Position numbers and translations under genes: made by a program | Notes under the pieces: generated by a model | Seen by the model: the letters and a program-made list of their open reading frames with translations, nothing else | Database searches by the model: none | What the model was told of the DNA's origin: nothing | Shown here: positions 6,854 to 13,105 of the stretch, in pieces | How positions within the stretch are numbered: position 1 is the first letter of the stretch | How the letters are laid out: every line of letters begins with the position of its first letter | From: Desulfobulbaceae bacterium UBA2262 | GTDB lineage: Bacteria > Desulfobacterota > Desulfobulbia > Desulfobulbales > Desulfurivibrionaceae | Length of the DNA: 14,799 nucleotides | Direction: 5' to 3' | NCBI GenBank assembly: GCA_002347185.1 | Contig: DDXK01000092.1 | Span: forward strand, 1 to 14,799

Positions 6854-7378
6854 TCACGCCATGCTTGATTCCGCGTACACCACCACCGGACAGTTCAGGG
6901 CGTGAAATTTCGCGATCATGTTCTGTCTGGCCTGCAGGCAGCTCGCGCTCCCCGCCTCGAGGGCGTCAAAAACCACGCAGAGAAGATCCCGTCTTTTCGT
7001 GGTGTGCTTCAGAACTTCGTCGGCCAGGCACTCGCGCCCCAGAACCAGCTGGTAGGAAATGCCCTTTTTCCCGAGGCCATCCTGCAGGGCGGCGATGAGT
7101 TCTTTTTTTTGCGCGAGCTCGGAGGCCAGCTGGTCATCTTCCATGCGGAGCACATGGAAGATTTCGAGATTGCCGCCAATCCTCTGGCAAAGGCGCAGGG
7201 CATAGCCAATGGTTTTGGAATCGATTTCCAGCCGGTCCGTGCCAAGCAGTACACGTTTGTGGGCATTCTTGGTCGACTTGAGAAATTGCCGGGCCGTGTC
7301 GAACTCCCCGGCCTCGGCAAAAGCAGCCGAGGTCATGCTTTCCTCAAGTTTTTTGAATATCTCTTTCAACGTGTTCAT
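6854..7378 (-). CDS. Usp-like protein lacking the ATP-binding loop, with N-terminal AFAEAGE module
   Basis: A 174-residue cytoplasmic protein. Residues 1-34 are predicted helical and contain M-T-S-A-A-F-A-E-A-G-E-F-D-T-A (15-29), matching the next gene product at 12 of 15 positions. Residues about 41-171 follow the UspA layout: K-R-V-L-L-G-T-D opening strand, E-I-F-H-V second strand, a variable helix, Y-Q-L-V-L-G-R-E, and the closing C-P-V-V-V-Y-A-E. The G-x2-G-x9-G-S nucleotide loop is not present near 139-150, so it is probably an ATP-independent Usp. The ATG at 7378 has AGGA six bases upstream; an in-frame ATG at 7450 has no ribosome site and would lie within a few bases of the predicted transcription start. 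It is the first gene of the sigma-54 operon. Usp assignment is from fold pattern and context and is moderately secure. Confidence 0.8.
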   Translation of the reverse strand: MNTLKEIFKKLEESMTSAAFAEAGEFDTARQFLKSTKNAHKRVLLGTDRLEIDSKTIGYALRLCQRIGGNLEIFHVLRMEDDQLASELAQKKELIAALQDGLGKKGISYQLVLGRECLADEVLKHTTKRRDLLCVVFDALEAGSASCLQARQNMIAKFHALNCPVVVYAESSMA

Positions 7379-7469
7379 CACTGTTCCTGCCACTGTTTCC
7401 TTTTCCTGCTTCCGGAGGCAGCGTAAGTATTTCTGCCGGCCTGGGTCCATTCAGTACGGCCGCACTATT

Positions 7470-7485
7470 AGCAACAACCGTGCCA
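7470..7485 (-). promoter_or_regulatory. Sigma-54 (RpoN) promoter of the usp/TauE operon
   Basis: Read on the minus strand the site is TGGCACGGTTGTTGCT, which matches the -24/-12 consensus TGGCACG-N4-TTGCW at every defined position. The -24 GG is at 7484-7483 and the -12 GC at 7472-7471, placing transcription start near 7459, about 80 bases before the Usp-like start codon. A sigma-54 activator gene of the NtrC family lies next door, which strengthens the call. Confidence 0.9.
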
Positions 7486-7641
7486 TCGCGATATTTTCTC
7501 GTTTTTCTTTTTAAATCAATGAGTTACCCGGATGTTTCCTTTTGGGGGCGGATGTTGCGTTTGTGAAACACCATTTTTTTTCAAGGTGAAAAAACACGTC
7601 AATCCAGCCGGTTGCCAGAGTGTTACAGAAAAAAAGGAATC

Positions 7642-7656
7642 GTTGCAAAATGCAAC
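7642..7656. promoter_or_regulatory. Inverted repeat, candidate enhancer site for the NtrC-type regulator
   Basis: GTTGCA-AAA-TGCAAC is a perfect 6-bp inverted repeat with a 3-base spacer. It is centred about 190 bp upstream of the predicted sigma-54 transcription start, the usual distance for an NtrC-family upstream activating sequence. Imperfect versions (GTTGCN-N4-TGNNAC) occur at 7554-7569 and 7611-7626. Assignment to the adjacent regulator is inference. Confidence 0.5.
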
Positions 7657-7773
7657 CTGTGGACTTTGCGCGAGGATGGAAGTATGTTGGGGCGAGTAAG
7701 CCAATTGGTCCTTGTCTGCCAGGAGCGGAATCGCCGCGGCGGCGGAGCGGACCAGCGAAAAAGCTGGAGCAGC

Positions 7774-9231
7774 ATGCCGGTTCAAACGCTTGGGATTCGC
7801 AAGAAGATCACCTTTGGTTTCTATCTGCTCCTCGTCATCATGGTGGGCTCGGCCATACTCACCTATGGCATCGTGAAGCGGGTGGAGGACAAGGTTGTGG
7901 TGGTGGAGCTGATCGAGGATTTCTTCAACACCATCCTGGAGGTTCGCCGTTTTGAGAAGAATTATTTCCTCTACCGTCAGGAGAAGGATTTTCAGGAAAA
8001 CCAGCTCTACTGGCAGAACATGAGGGATATCTTCGCCAACAACGCCCCGGCCCTGGCCCTGGTGGTTTCCGGACCGGACATGGCCCGCTTGCCCGGGCTT
8101 ATCGCCTCCTACGGCAGCGACATGCAGAAGCTCTACGACCATGATCACCGACCGGGCGCGGGCGGGAGCAACGGCTTGCAGGAGAAACTGGAAGAGCAGG
8201 TGCGGTACAGTGGCAAGGAACTCACCGATTTTGCCGAAAAAACCCGCTACGCGGAAAAAGAGGAGATCAAAAAACTCCTCAAGACCACCCAGAACGTGCT
8301 GCTGATATCCATCCTCTTCCTTTTTGTTTCGGCCATGGGAATCGCCGCCCTCCTTGGCCGGAGGGTGGTCAGATCTTTAAAGACCCTGGAGGGATACACC
8401 CGGAAAATCTCCCAGGGCGATTTTGTCGAGGTGCAGGTGGGCGAGGGCGAACAGGAGGTCCGCTCGCTGCTCACCGCCTTCAACCGCATGACCAAGGAGC
8501 TGAAGGTTCGGCAGCATCAGCTCGTCCAGTCGGAGAAGCTCGCCGCCCTGGGCACCCTCCTTTCCGGGGTGGCCCATGAGCTGAACAACCCTCTCTCCAA
8601 TATTTCCACCTCTGCCCAGATCCTGCGTGAGGAGATAGGGGATGGTGATCTGGAATTCAAAAAAGGGCTGATCGCCCAGATCGAAACCCAGTCCGACAAG
8701 GCCAGGGACATCGTTCGCACCCTGCTGGAGTTTTCCCGGATAAAGGAGTTCAACAAGGAAAAGCTGCAGTTCCGCAGGCTCGTTGATGAGGCGATCATGC
8801 TGATCCGCGGCCAGGTTCCCAGCGAGATGGAGATCGCCGTTGATGCGCCGGAGGATCTCTTTATTTTTGTCGACAAGCAGCGGATGCAGCAGGTGCTGCT
8901 CAATCTGGTCAAGAATTCCATCGATGCGGCCAACGGCCGCGGTCATATCTGGATCTCCGCCCGCACCACCGACATGGCCGAGGGCATGGGCGAGGTGGAG
9001 ATTCTTGTCGAGGACGACGGCCCCGGCATCGGGGAAGAGACGGTGAGGCGGATTTTCGACCCCTTTTTCACCACCAAGGACGTGGGCCATGGTTCCGGCC
9101 TCGGCCTTTTCATCGTCCATGACATCGTCGAGTGGCATGGCGGCACCATCACCGTCGACAGCCGGCCAGGCTTTGGCACGACTTTCATCATCTGGATTCC
9201 GGGAGAAAAACAGGAAAAAATCAATGATTAG
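7774..9231 (+). CDS. Membrane sensor histidine kinase (HAMP, HisKA, HATPase)
   Basis: A 485-residue two-component sensor. TM1 spans about 13-32, a periplasmic helical sensor domain about 35-172 contains V-R-R-F-E-K-N-Y-F-L-Y (58-68), a motif seen in helical-bundle sensor domains of kinases and chemoreceptors, and TM2 spans about 174-194. HAMP follows (195-245), then the H-box S-G-V-A-H-E-L-N-N-P with phospho-acceptor His268, the N-box L-L-N-L-V-K-N-S (375-382), G1 D-D-G-P-G-I-G (414-420), F-box F-D-P-F-F-T-T-K (428-435) and G2 G-S-G-L-G-L-F (440-446). The ATG at 7774 has GGAG four bases upstream and lies just before TM1; ATG 7684 is an alternative. The stop overlaps the response regulator start by 8 bp. 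The signal sensed is unknown; the divergent Usp/TauE operon is the likely target output. Confidence 0.95.
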   Translation: MPVQTLGIRKKITFGFYLLLVIMVGSAILTYGIVKRVEDKVVVVELIEDFFNTILEVRRFEKNYFLYRQEKDFQENQLYWQNMRDIFANNAPALALVVSGPDMARLPGLIASYGSDMQKLYDHDHRPGAGGSNGLQEKLEEQVRYSGKELTDFAEKTRYAEKEEIKKLLKTTQNVLLISILFLFVSAMGIAALLGRRVVRSLKTLEGYTRKISQGDFVEVQVGEGEQEVRSLLTAFNRMTKELKVRQHQLVQSEKLAALGTLLSGVAHELNNPLSNISTSAQILREEIGDGDLEFKKGLIAQIETQSDKARDIVRTLLEFSRIKEFNKEKLQFRRLVDEAIMLIRGQVPSEMEIAVDAPEDLFIFVDKQRMQQVLLNLVKNSIDAANGRGHIWISARTTDMAEGMGEVEILVEDDGPGIGEETVRRIFDPFFTTKDVGHGSGLGLFIVHDIVEWHGGTITVDSRPGFGTTFIIWIPGEKQEKIND

Positions 9232-10582
9232 CGAGACCCCAAGACTGTTGGTTGTGGATGACGAAGAGATCGCCCTGAGCAATCTCAAGCACGTCCTCAA
9301 CAAGGAAGGCTACGAAATAACCGCCTCGCAGAGCGGGCAGCGGGCCCTGCAGCTGCTGGAAGAAAAGATCTTCGATCTGATTCTGACCGACCTGAAGATG
9401 GAGAAGGTTGACGGCATGCAGATCCTGAAGCGGGCCCGGGAGCTCTATCCCGATACCGAGGTGATCATGATCACCGGCTACGCCACGGTGGATTCGGCCA
9501 TCGAGGCGATGAAGGCCGGCGCCTATCACTATATCGCCAAGCCTTACAAGCTCGACGAGGTGCGCAAGGTGGTGCGCGAGGCTCTGGAAAAGACCAGGCT
9601 GAAAAGAGAGAACAGCAGGCTGCGCGAACACCTCAAGGTGTTTCAGGGCGAGGCCCGCCTCATCACCGACAATCCGGCCATGAAGAAACTGCTGGAAACG
9701 GCCGGCCAGGTGGCCACCTCGGACAGTAATGTCGTGATCTGCGGGGAATCGGGCACCGGCAAGGAGCTGCTGGCCCGTTTTGTCCATGCCTGCAGCAACC
9801 GCCACAGCGGCCCCCTTCTTTCCGTGAACTGCGGCGCTTTTCAGGAGGAACTGCTGGCCAACGAACTGTTCGGCCACGAAAAGGGGGCCTTTACCGGCGC
9901 GGGCGAGATGAAAAAGGGGCTGGTCGAGATGGCGGACGGCGGCACCCTCTTTCTCGACGAGATCACCGAGATGTCTTTGGCCATGCAGGTGAAGCTGCTC
10001 CGGGTCATTCAGGAAAGGGAAGTGCTGCGCCTGGGGTCGGCCAAGCCGGTCAAGGTGGATGTGCGTTTTATTGCCGCGACCAACAGAAACCTGCAGGAGG
10101 AGGTCAAGCTGGGCCATTTCCGGCAGGATCTCTTTTTCCGCATCAACGTGGTGGCCCTGAAGATTCCGCCCCTGGCCGAGCGGAAGGATGACATCCCACT
10201 GCTCATTCATCATTTCATCAAGAAGTACGGAATGATGATGCACAAGGAGGTGCGGGATATCGCCCCGGAGGTTGTGGACATCCTCCTCCAGTACGATTTC
10301 CCGGGCAACGTCCGGGAGCTGGAAAACATCATCGAGCGGGGGGTTGCCCTGGCCAATGGCGATACCATCGAGCCCGTGCATCTGCCCGAGGATCTGCGCG
10401 GCCATTGCCTGCAGACCTTCCGGAAGAAAAGCGGGATCATCCCCACTCTGGAGGATCAGGAAAAGGCCTATATCGAATGGGTGCTGCAGGAATGCGGAGG
10501 CAACAAGACCATGGCCGCCCAGTACCTGGGCATCGATCGTGTTTCCCTCTGGCGGAAGATCAAGAAGTACGAGATCGAATAA
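9224..10582 (+). CDS. NtrC-family sigma-54-dependent response regulator
   Basis: A 452-residue transcription activator with all three NtrC modules. The receiver domain (1-120) has acidic pocket D12-D13, phospho-acceptor Asp56 (L-T-D-L-K-M) and the conserved Lys in Y-I-A-K-P. The AAA+ domain has Walker A G-E-S-G-T-G-K-E (174-181), the sigma-54-contacting G-A-F-T-G-A loop (221-226) and Walker B G-G-T-L-F-L-D-E (239-246), all intact, so it should be a working sigma-54 ATPase. A Fis-type helix-turn-helix closes the protein (415-449, ending S-L-W-R-K-I-K-K-Y). The ATG is at 9224 within ATGATTAG, overlapping the kinase stop by 8 bp, with AGGA eight bases upstream; longer in-frame starts run inside the kinase gene. 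It is the obvious partner of the upstream kinase and the candidate activator of the sigma-54 promoter at 7470-7485. Confidence 0.97.
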   Translation: MISETPRLLVVDDEEIALSNLKHVLNKEGYEITASQSGQRALQLLEEKIFDLILTDLKMEKVDGMQILKRARELYPDTEVIMITGYATVDSAIEAMKAGAYHYIAKPYKLDEVRKVVREALEKTRLKRENSRLREHLKVFQGEARLITDNPAMKKLLETAGQVATSDSNVVICGESGTGKELLARFVHACSNRHSGPLLSVNCGAFQEELLANELFGHEKGAFTGAGEMKKGLVEMADGGTLFLDEITEMSLAMQVKLLRVIQEREVLRLGSAKPVKVDVRFIAATNRNLQEEVKLGHFRQDLFFRINVVALKIPPLAERKDDIPLLIHHFIKKYGMMMHKEVRDIAPEVVDILLQYDFPGNVRELENIIERGVALANGDTIEPVHLPEDLRGHCLQTFRKKSGIIPTLEDQEKAYIEWVLQECGGNKTMAAQYLGIDRVSLWRKIKKYEIE

Positions 10583-10606
10583 GAACGTCGCCGTCTGGGG
10601 CGGGGC

Positions 10607-10939
10607 TTACTGCGGAGATTTTTTTCTGCCGTGCAGGGGGAAGTGGAGCAGCTTGCCGCCTTTCCCCGGTGGCGATTTCAGGGCCAGGAGCTGGGCCCGG
10701 AGCTTCTTGCGGCATTCGGGACAGAGGATCATCTTGATCTCCTGGTATACCTCGTCCATGAGTTCCTGGGCGGGGCGCTGGACGATTTCCTCGCAGGCGT
10801 CCTGGATCATCATCTCCGGGTCCACCTCGAGTTCGGGGAGCGTGCCGTCAAAGCCGGAGATTATTTCCGTCCGACAGCAATAGTAAAGTGTTCCCTCCGG
10901 GATTGTGGCATGGCATGCTTGGCAGTGCAGGAGCTCCAT
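10607..10939 (-). CDS. Small cysteine-rich, probably zinc-binding protein of unknown function
   Basis: A 110-residue protein not recognised as a named family. It opens with M-E-L-L-H-C-Q-A-C-H (Cys6, Cys9), has Y-Y-C-C near 21-24, and later C-P-E-C-R-K-K-L (about 73-80). The two C-x2-C pairs separated by a roughly 65-residue insert could form one zinc ribbon. The middle is acidic and helical (V-D-P-E-M-M-I-Q-D-A-C-E-E-I-V), and the tail is basic and proline/glycine-rich. The chosen ATG at 10939 has AGGAG eight bases upstream; an in-frame ATG at 11032 would add a low-complexity 31 residues. It converges with the response regulator gene, 24 bp between stops. It is the last gene of the minus-strand run but separated by 144 bp, so it may have its own promoter. 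Confidence 0.75.
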   Translation of the reverse strand: MELLHCQACHATIPEGTLYYCCRTEIISGFDGTLPELEVDPEMMIQDACEEIVQRPAQELMDEVYQEIKMILCPECRKKLRAQLLALKSPPGKGGKLLHFPLHGRKKSPQ

Positions 10940-11017
10940 GGGGTTTTCTCCTCTCTCGGGCAAGGAGTGCGCCGGCGGCTGTGGGGAGGGGAGCGCGCAG
11001 CAGACCAGTTCCCCTGC

Positions 11018-11036
11018 AAAAGTATAGAACACTTTT
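11018..11036. promoter_or_regulatory. AT-rich inverted repeat with a possible -10 element
   Basis: AAAAGT-ATAGAAC-ACTTTT is a 6-bp perfect inverted repeat. On the minus strand it contains TATACT (11026-11021), a five-of-six match to a -10 box, about 80 bases before the cysteine-rich gene, but no good -35 was found. It could be an operator with promoter, or a weak terminator after the upstream gene. Confidence 0.3.
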
Positions 11037-11083
11037 TTCGGGGAAGAAAAGAGGATAATTCCTGCGGGAGCTGTTCTGGTCGG

Positions 11084-11575
11084 TCAGGGTGTTTCGGGCT
11101 TTTCGGCGGCAGAAGGCGGGGTGACGAGGCCAAAGCCTCGACCGAGGGAACGGGCCAGCTGGATGAAGCTGTGGGGGAGGGGGAGGTCGCGGTCAAGGAG
11201 GAGAATGCCGAGCTTTTCCGCTTCCCGCAGGGGGGAGGTGCTGTCCAGCCCTTCCTGGTGGTCGCAGAGGGCCTGCATGCGCAGGGCGTCGGTGAGGGGG
11301 ATGCGCAGCTCCCCCAGATCGCTGGCCACCCGCGCGAGTTCCTGGCTGATGAGGCTGGCATGTACCGCCACAAAAGCGAGAAAGGGCGCCTCCTGATTTT
11401 CGACGCCGAAGATTTTGTTGACCAGAGTGCCACTCAGCCTGCCCACAAAGGCGCCATCTCGGTCGGGATGTCTGGCGGCCAGGTTTTCCTTCAGCTTCCG
11501 GTAAAGAATCATTCGGATGATGTCGATCCCCTCGCGCATTATGGGGATCAGCCGGCTTTCAAAGGGGTCGGGCAT
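11084..11575 (-). CDS. Conserved-looking protein of unknown function
   Basis: A 163-residue protein without recognisable catalytic or binding motifs, signal peptide or membrane helix. It appears mostly alpha-helical and cytoplasmic, with segments such as E-G-I-D-I-I-R-M-I-L-Y-R-K-L-K-E-N-L (15-32), a V-N-K-I-F-G patch (52-57) and a proline/glutamate-rich tail. Start ATG 11575 has GGGAG nine bases upstream; it follows the ParA gene by 61 bp in the same direction with no terminator between, so co-transcription with the RHH/ParA pair is likely. It could be an adaptor or cargo factor of the ParA system, but this rests on position only. Coding is supported by a good ribosome site, codon use like its neighbours and a natural fit in the gene run. 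Confidence 0.75.
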   Translation of the reverse strand: MPDPFESRLIPIMREGIDIIRMILYRKLKENLAARHPDRDGAFVGRLSGTLVNKIFGVENQEAPFLAFVAVHASLISQELARVASDLGELRIPLTDALRMQALCDHQEGLDSTSPLREAEKLGILLLDRDLPLPHSFIQLARSLGRGFGLVTPPSAAEKPETP

Positions 11576-11636
11576 GGGGTACTCTCCCGGAGCCTTGCGG
11601 CGCCGGCGTGAATGCGTAAATTTTCCGGACTGGCCT

Positions 11637-12611
11637 TCAGGTGAAAAGGTCGGGCTCGCCGGTCACCTTGCGGATCAGATCGCGGTAGTCCTGGGCGCCG
11701 TTGGAGCCTGGGGCGAATTCAAAGACGGTCTGCCCATAGGCTGGCGCTTCGGAAAGGCGTATATTGTAGCGGATTGGGGTGCAGACCTTTTCACCATAAA
11801 GTTTTTCGAGCTGCTCAAGGAAGTCGGTTCCCTTCCTGACCCGCATGTCCCGGAAGGTGGGCAGGATGTATTTGAGCTGGACCTCCTTGCGGAATTTCTG
11901 GATCGAGGCGATGCTCTTCAGGAATTCGCCAAAGCCCTGGATGGACATGACCTCCAGGGAAACCGGGGTCAGGAGCTCGTTGACGTAGAAAAGGACATTG
12001 ACCGTAAGAGGATCCCAGCCCGGCGAGGTGTCCACCACCACATAATCGTAGTCTTTTTCAAGCGGAGTAAGCGCCTGGGCCAGGGTAAGCTCTCCCCCGT
12101 AGTCCTTCCGGTCGATCAGTCGTTTCAGCCCGGCCAGCGATTTGCCGCCGGCGAGAATCCAGAGGTTCTTCCTGGCCTGGACTATGGCCTCTTCCGGAGG
12201 GAGCTCGCCGGTCACCATCTCGGTGAGGCCGCCCTTTGGCTTGACGCCGAGCATGAAGCTCGATTGCCCCTGGGTGTCGGTGTCGACCAGGAGAACGCGC
12301 TTTCCGGCCAGGGCCAGGCCTGCGGCGAGATTGACCGAGGTGGTTGTCTTGCCCACCCCGCCCTTGCTCAGGGAAACCCCAATGCGTCGCGTTTCCTGGC
12401 TGGGCTTCCAGCTGGGAGCGGCCGCCTCCTCGCTTTTCAGGGGCGGGGCCGCCGGTTTTGGTGGCTGGGCAGTGGGGGGCGGGGTCTCCCGTGGAATATC
12501 AAGGGGAAACTGTTGCCCGCATCCCTGGCAGCGCGCCATTTTGACATTGGGAGGAATTCTTTTTTCGTCAATGTTGTGCTGCTTCTTACAGTGCGGGCAG
12601 GTAATAATCAT
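11637..12611 (-). CDS. ParA-family ATPase with N-terminal zinc ribbon
   Basis: A 324-residue protein. Residues 1-36 form an MJ0042-type zinc ribbon (C-P-H-C at Cys5/Cys8 and C-Q-G-C at Cys28/Cys31). A proline/alanine-rich linker (about 40-72) follows, then a ParA/Soj-type domain: the deviant Walker A K-G-G-V-G-K-T-T (83-90) with the signature first lysine, L-L-V-D-T-D-T-Q-G-Q (107-116), and V-V-V-D-T-S-P (Walker B region). ParA proteins are ATP-driven dimers that use the nucleoid to segregate DNA or to position large protein cargo. The start at ATG 12611 begins directly with the ribbon. It lies 36 bp after a ribbon-helix-helix-type gene, the classic gene order being variable in par loci. The fusion of a zinc ribbon to ParA is unusual; a role in plasmid-like partition or cargo placement is inference. 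Confidence 0.92.
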   Translation of the reverse strand: MIITCPHCKKQHNIDEKRIPPNVKMARCQGCGQQFPLDIPRETPPPTAQPPKPAAPPLKSEEAAAPSWKPSQETRRIGVSLSKGGVGKTTTSVNLAAGLALAGKRVLLVDTDTQGQSSFMLGVKPKGGLTEMVTGELPPEEAIVQARKNLWILAGGKSLAGLKRLIDRKDYGGELTLAQALTPLEKDYDYVVVDTSPGWDPLTVNVLFYVNELLTPVSLEVMSIQGFGEFLKSIASIQKFRKEVQLKYILPTFRDMRVRKGTDFLEQLEKLYGEKVCTPIRYNIRLSEAPAYGQTVFEFAPGSNGAQDYRDLIRKVTGEPDLFT

Positions 12612-12647
12612 TGGGCGATCTCCGGTTGCAATGGAACCAACGGCCTC

Positions 12648-13049
12648 TTATTCCTTGGAAACATCCTTGATGATTTCTTGCAGCAATGGGCTTTTTTCGC
12701 CTTTTTCCTCAAAATCCTTCAAAATCATTTTCAGCGCCTGGTCAACAATCCTGGATCTGGAAACCCTCGATTTCAGGTGCCTCTGCATGAAGCGGTTGAT
12801 TTTGCTCTGGGCGTCGCCAAGATCTTCGTATCTCTCCTTGGAGAGATAGTGGGTTGTCTTCTTTTTGCGCGCTTTTTGCCGCCGTTGGTCGGGGCGGGAA
12901 GGGGCGCCCTTTTCCCGCGTCCTGTTTTCTTCGTCCTTCCCGCGGTTCTTGTGGATCAGTCTGTCAAGGAGTTTGAGGTCGCCGGGCGCTTCCGCTGAGG
13001 AGCCTTTCAGAAGGGCATCCATGATGTCGCGCTTGCCTGTTCCTGCCAT
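12648..13049 (-). CDS. Putative ribbon-helix-helix DNA-binding protein, ParA partner
   Basis: A 133-residue very basic protein. The N-terminal 62 residues are polar and probably disordered (rich in K, R, E, P). Residues about 63-115 suggest a ribbon-helix-helix unit: strand K-K-K-T-T-H-Y-L-S, a long helix K-E-R-Y-E-D-L-G-D-A-Q-S-K-I-N-R-F, and R-V-S-R-S-R-I-V-D-Q-A-L-K-M-I-L as the second helix. Such small proteins act as centromere-binding partners and repressors for ParA ATPases (ParG, omega and ParR types). The ATG at 13049 was chosen; a GTG at 13064 would add five residues, and neither has a strong Shine-Dalgarno. ParA lies 36 bp downstream in the same direction. An 11-bp inverted repeat (13054-13064) just before the start could be an autoregulatory site. 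The fold call is from pattern alone. Confidence 0.75.
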   Translation of the reverse strand: MAGTGKRDIMDALLKGSSAEAPGDLKLLDRLIHKNRGKDEENRTREKGAPSRPDQRRQKARKKKTTHYLSKERYEDLGDAQSKINRFMQRHLKSRVSRSRIVDQALKMILKDFEEKGEKSPLLQEIIKDVSKE

Positions 13050-13053
13050 TATA

Positions 13054-13064
13054 GTGGCGTCCAC
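13054..13064. repeat. Short inverted repeat upstream of the RHH gene start
   Basis: GTGGCGTCCAC has 4-bp arms around a 3-base centre and ends five bases before the chosen ATG. Together with the adjoining CCACTATAATGG it makes a small cluster of palindromic sequence where a ribbon-helix-helix protein could repress its own gene. Short palindromes occur by chance, so the call is tentative. Confidence 0.3.
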
Positions 13065-13105
13065 TTCAGAGTTGGTAATGTATATTTTCAGCGCTGTATA
13101 GAATT

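Larger units (their letters stand above)
7379..7773. promoter_or_regulatory. Divergent regulatory region between the usp/TauE operon and the kinase gene
   Basis: This 395-bp AT-enriched intergenic region has no convincing gene. It holds the sigma-54 promoter for the leftward operon (7470-7485), a perfect inverted repeat at 7642-7656, and two imperfect copies of a similar element at 7554-7569 and 7611-7626. I see no convincing sigma-70 promoter for the rightward kinase gene; TTGCCA at 7612-7617 has only a poor -10 partner. An in-frame ATG at 7684 with a weak ribosome site could extend the kinase into this region. Confidence 0.7.

Noticed and set aside
7201..7260. A second TGGCACG match inside the Usp-like gene as a sigma-54 promoter
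   Set aside because: The -12 element is missing; the bases after the N4 spacer do not read TTGC.
9221..10405. A 394-codon minus-strand open frame across the response regulator
   Set aside because: No domain signature, while the plus strand carries a complete NtrC-type protein.
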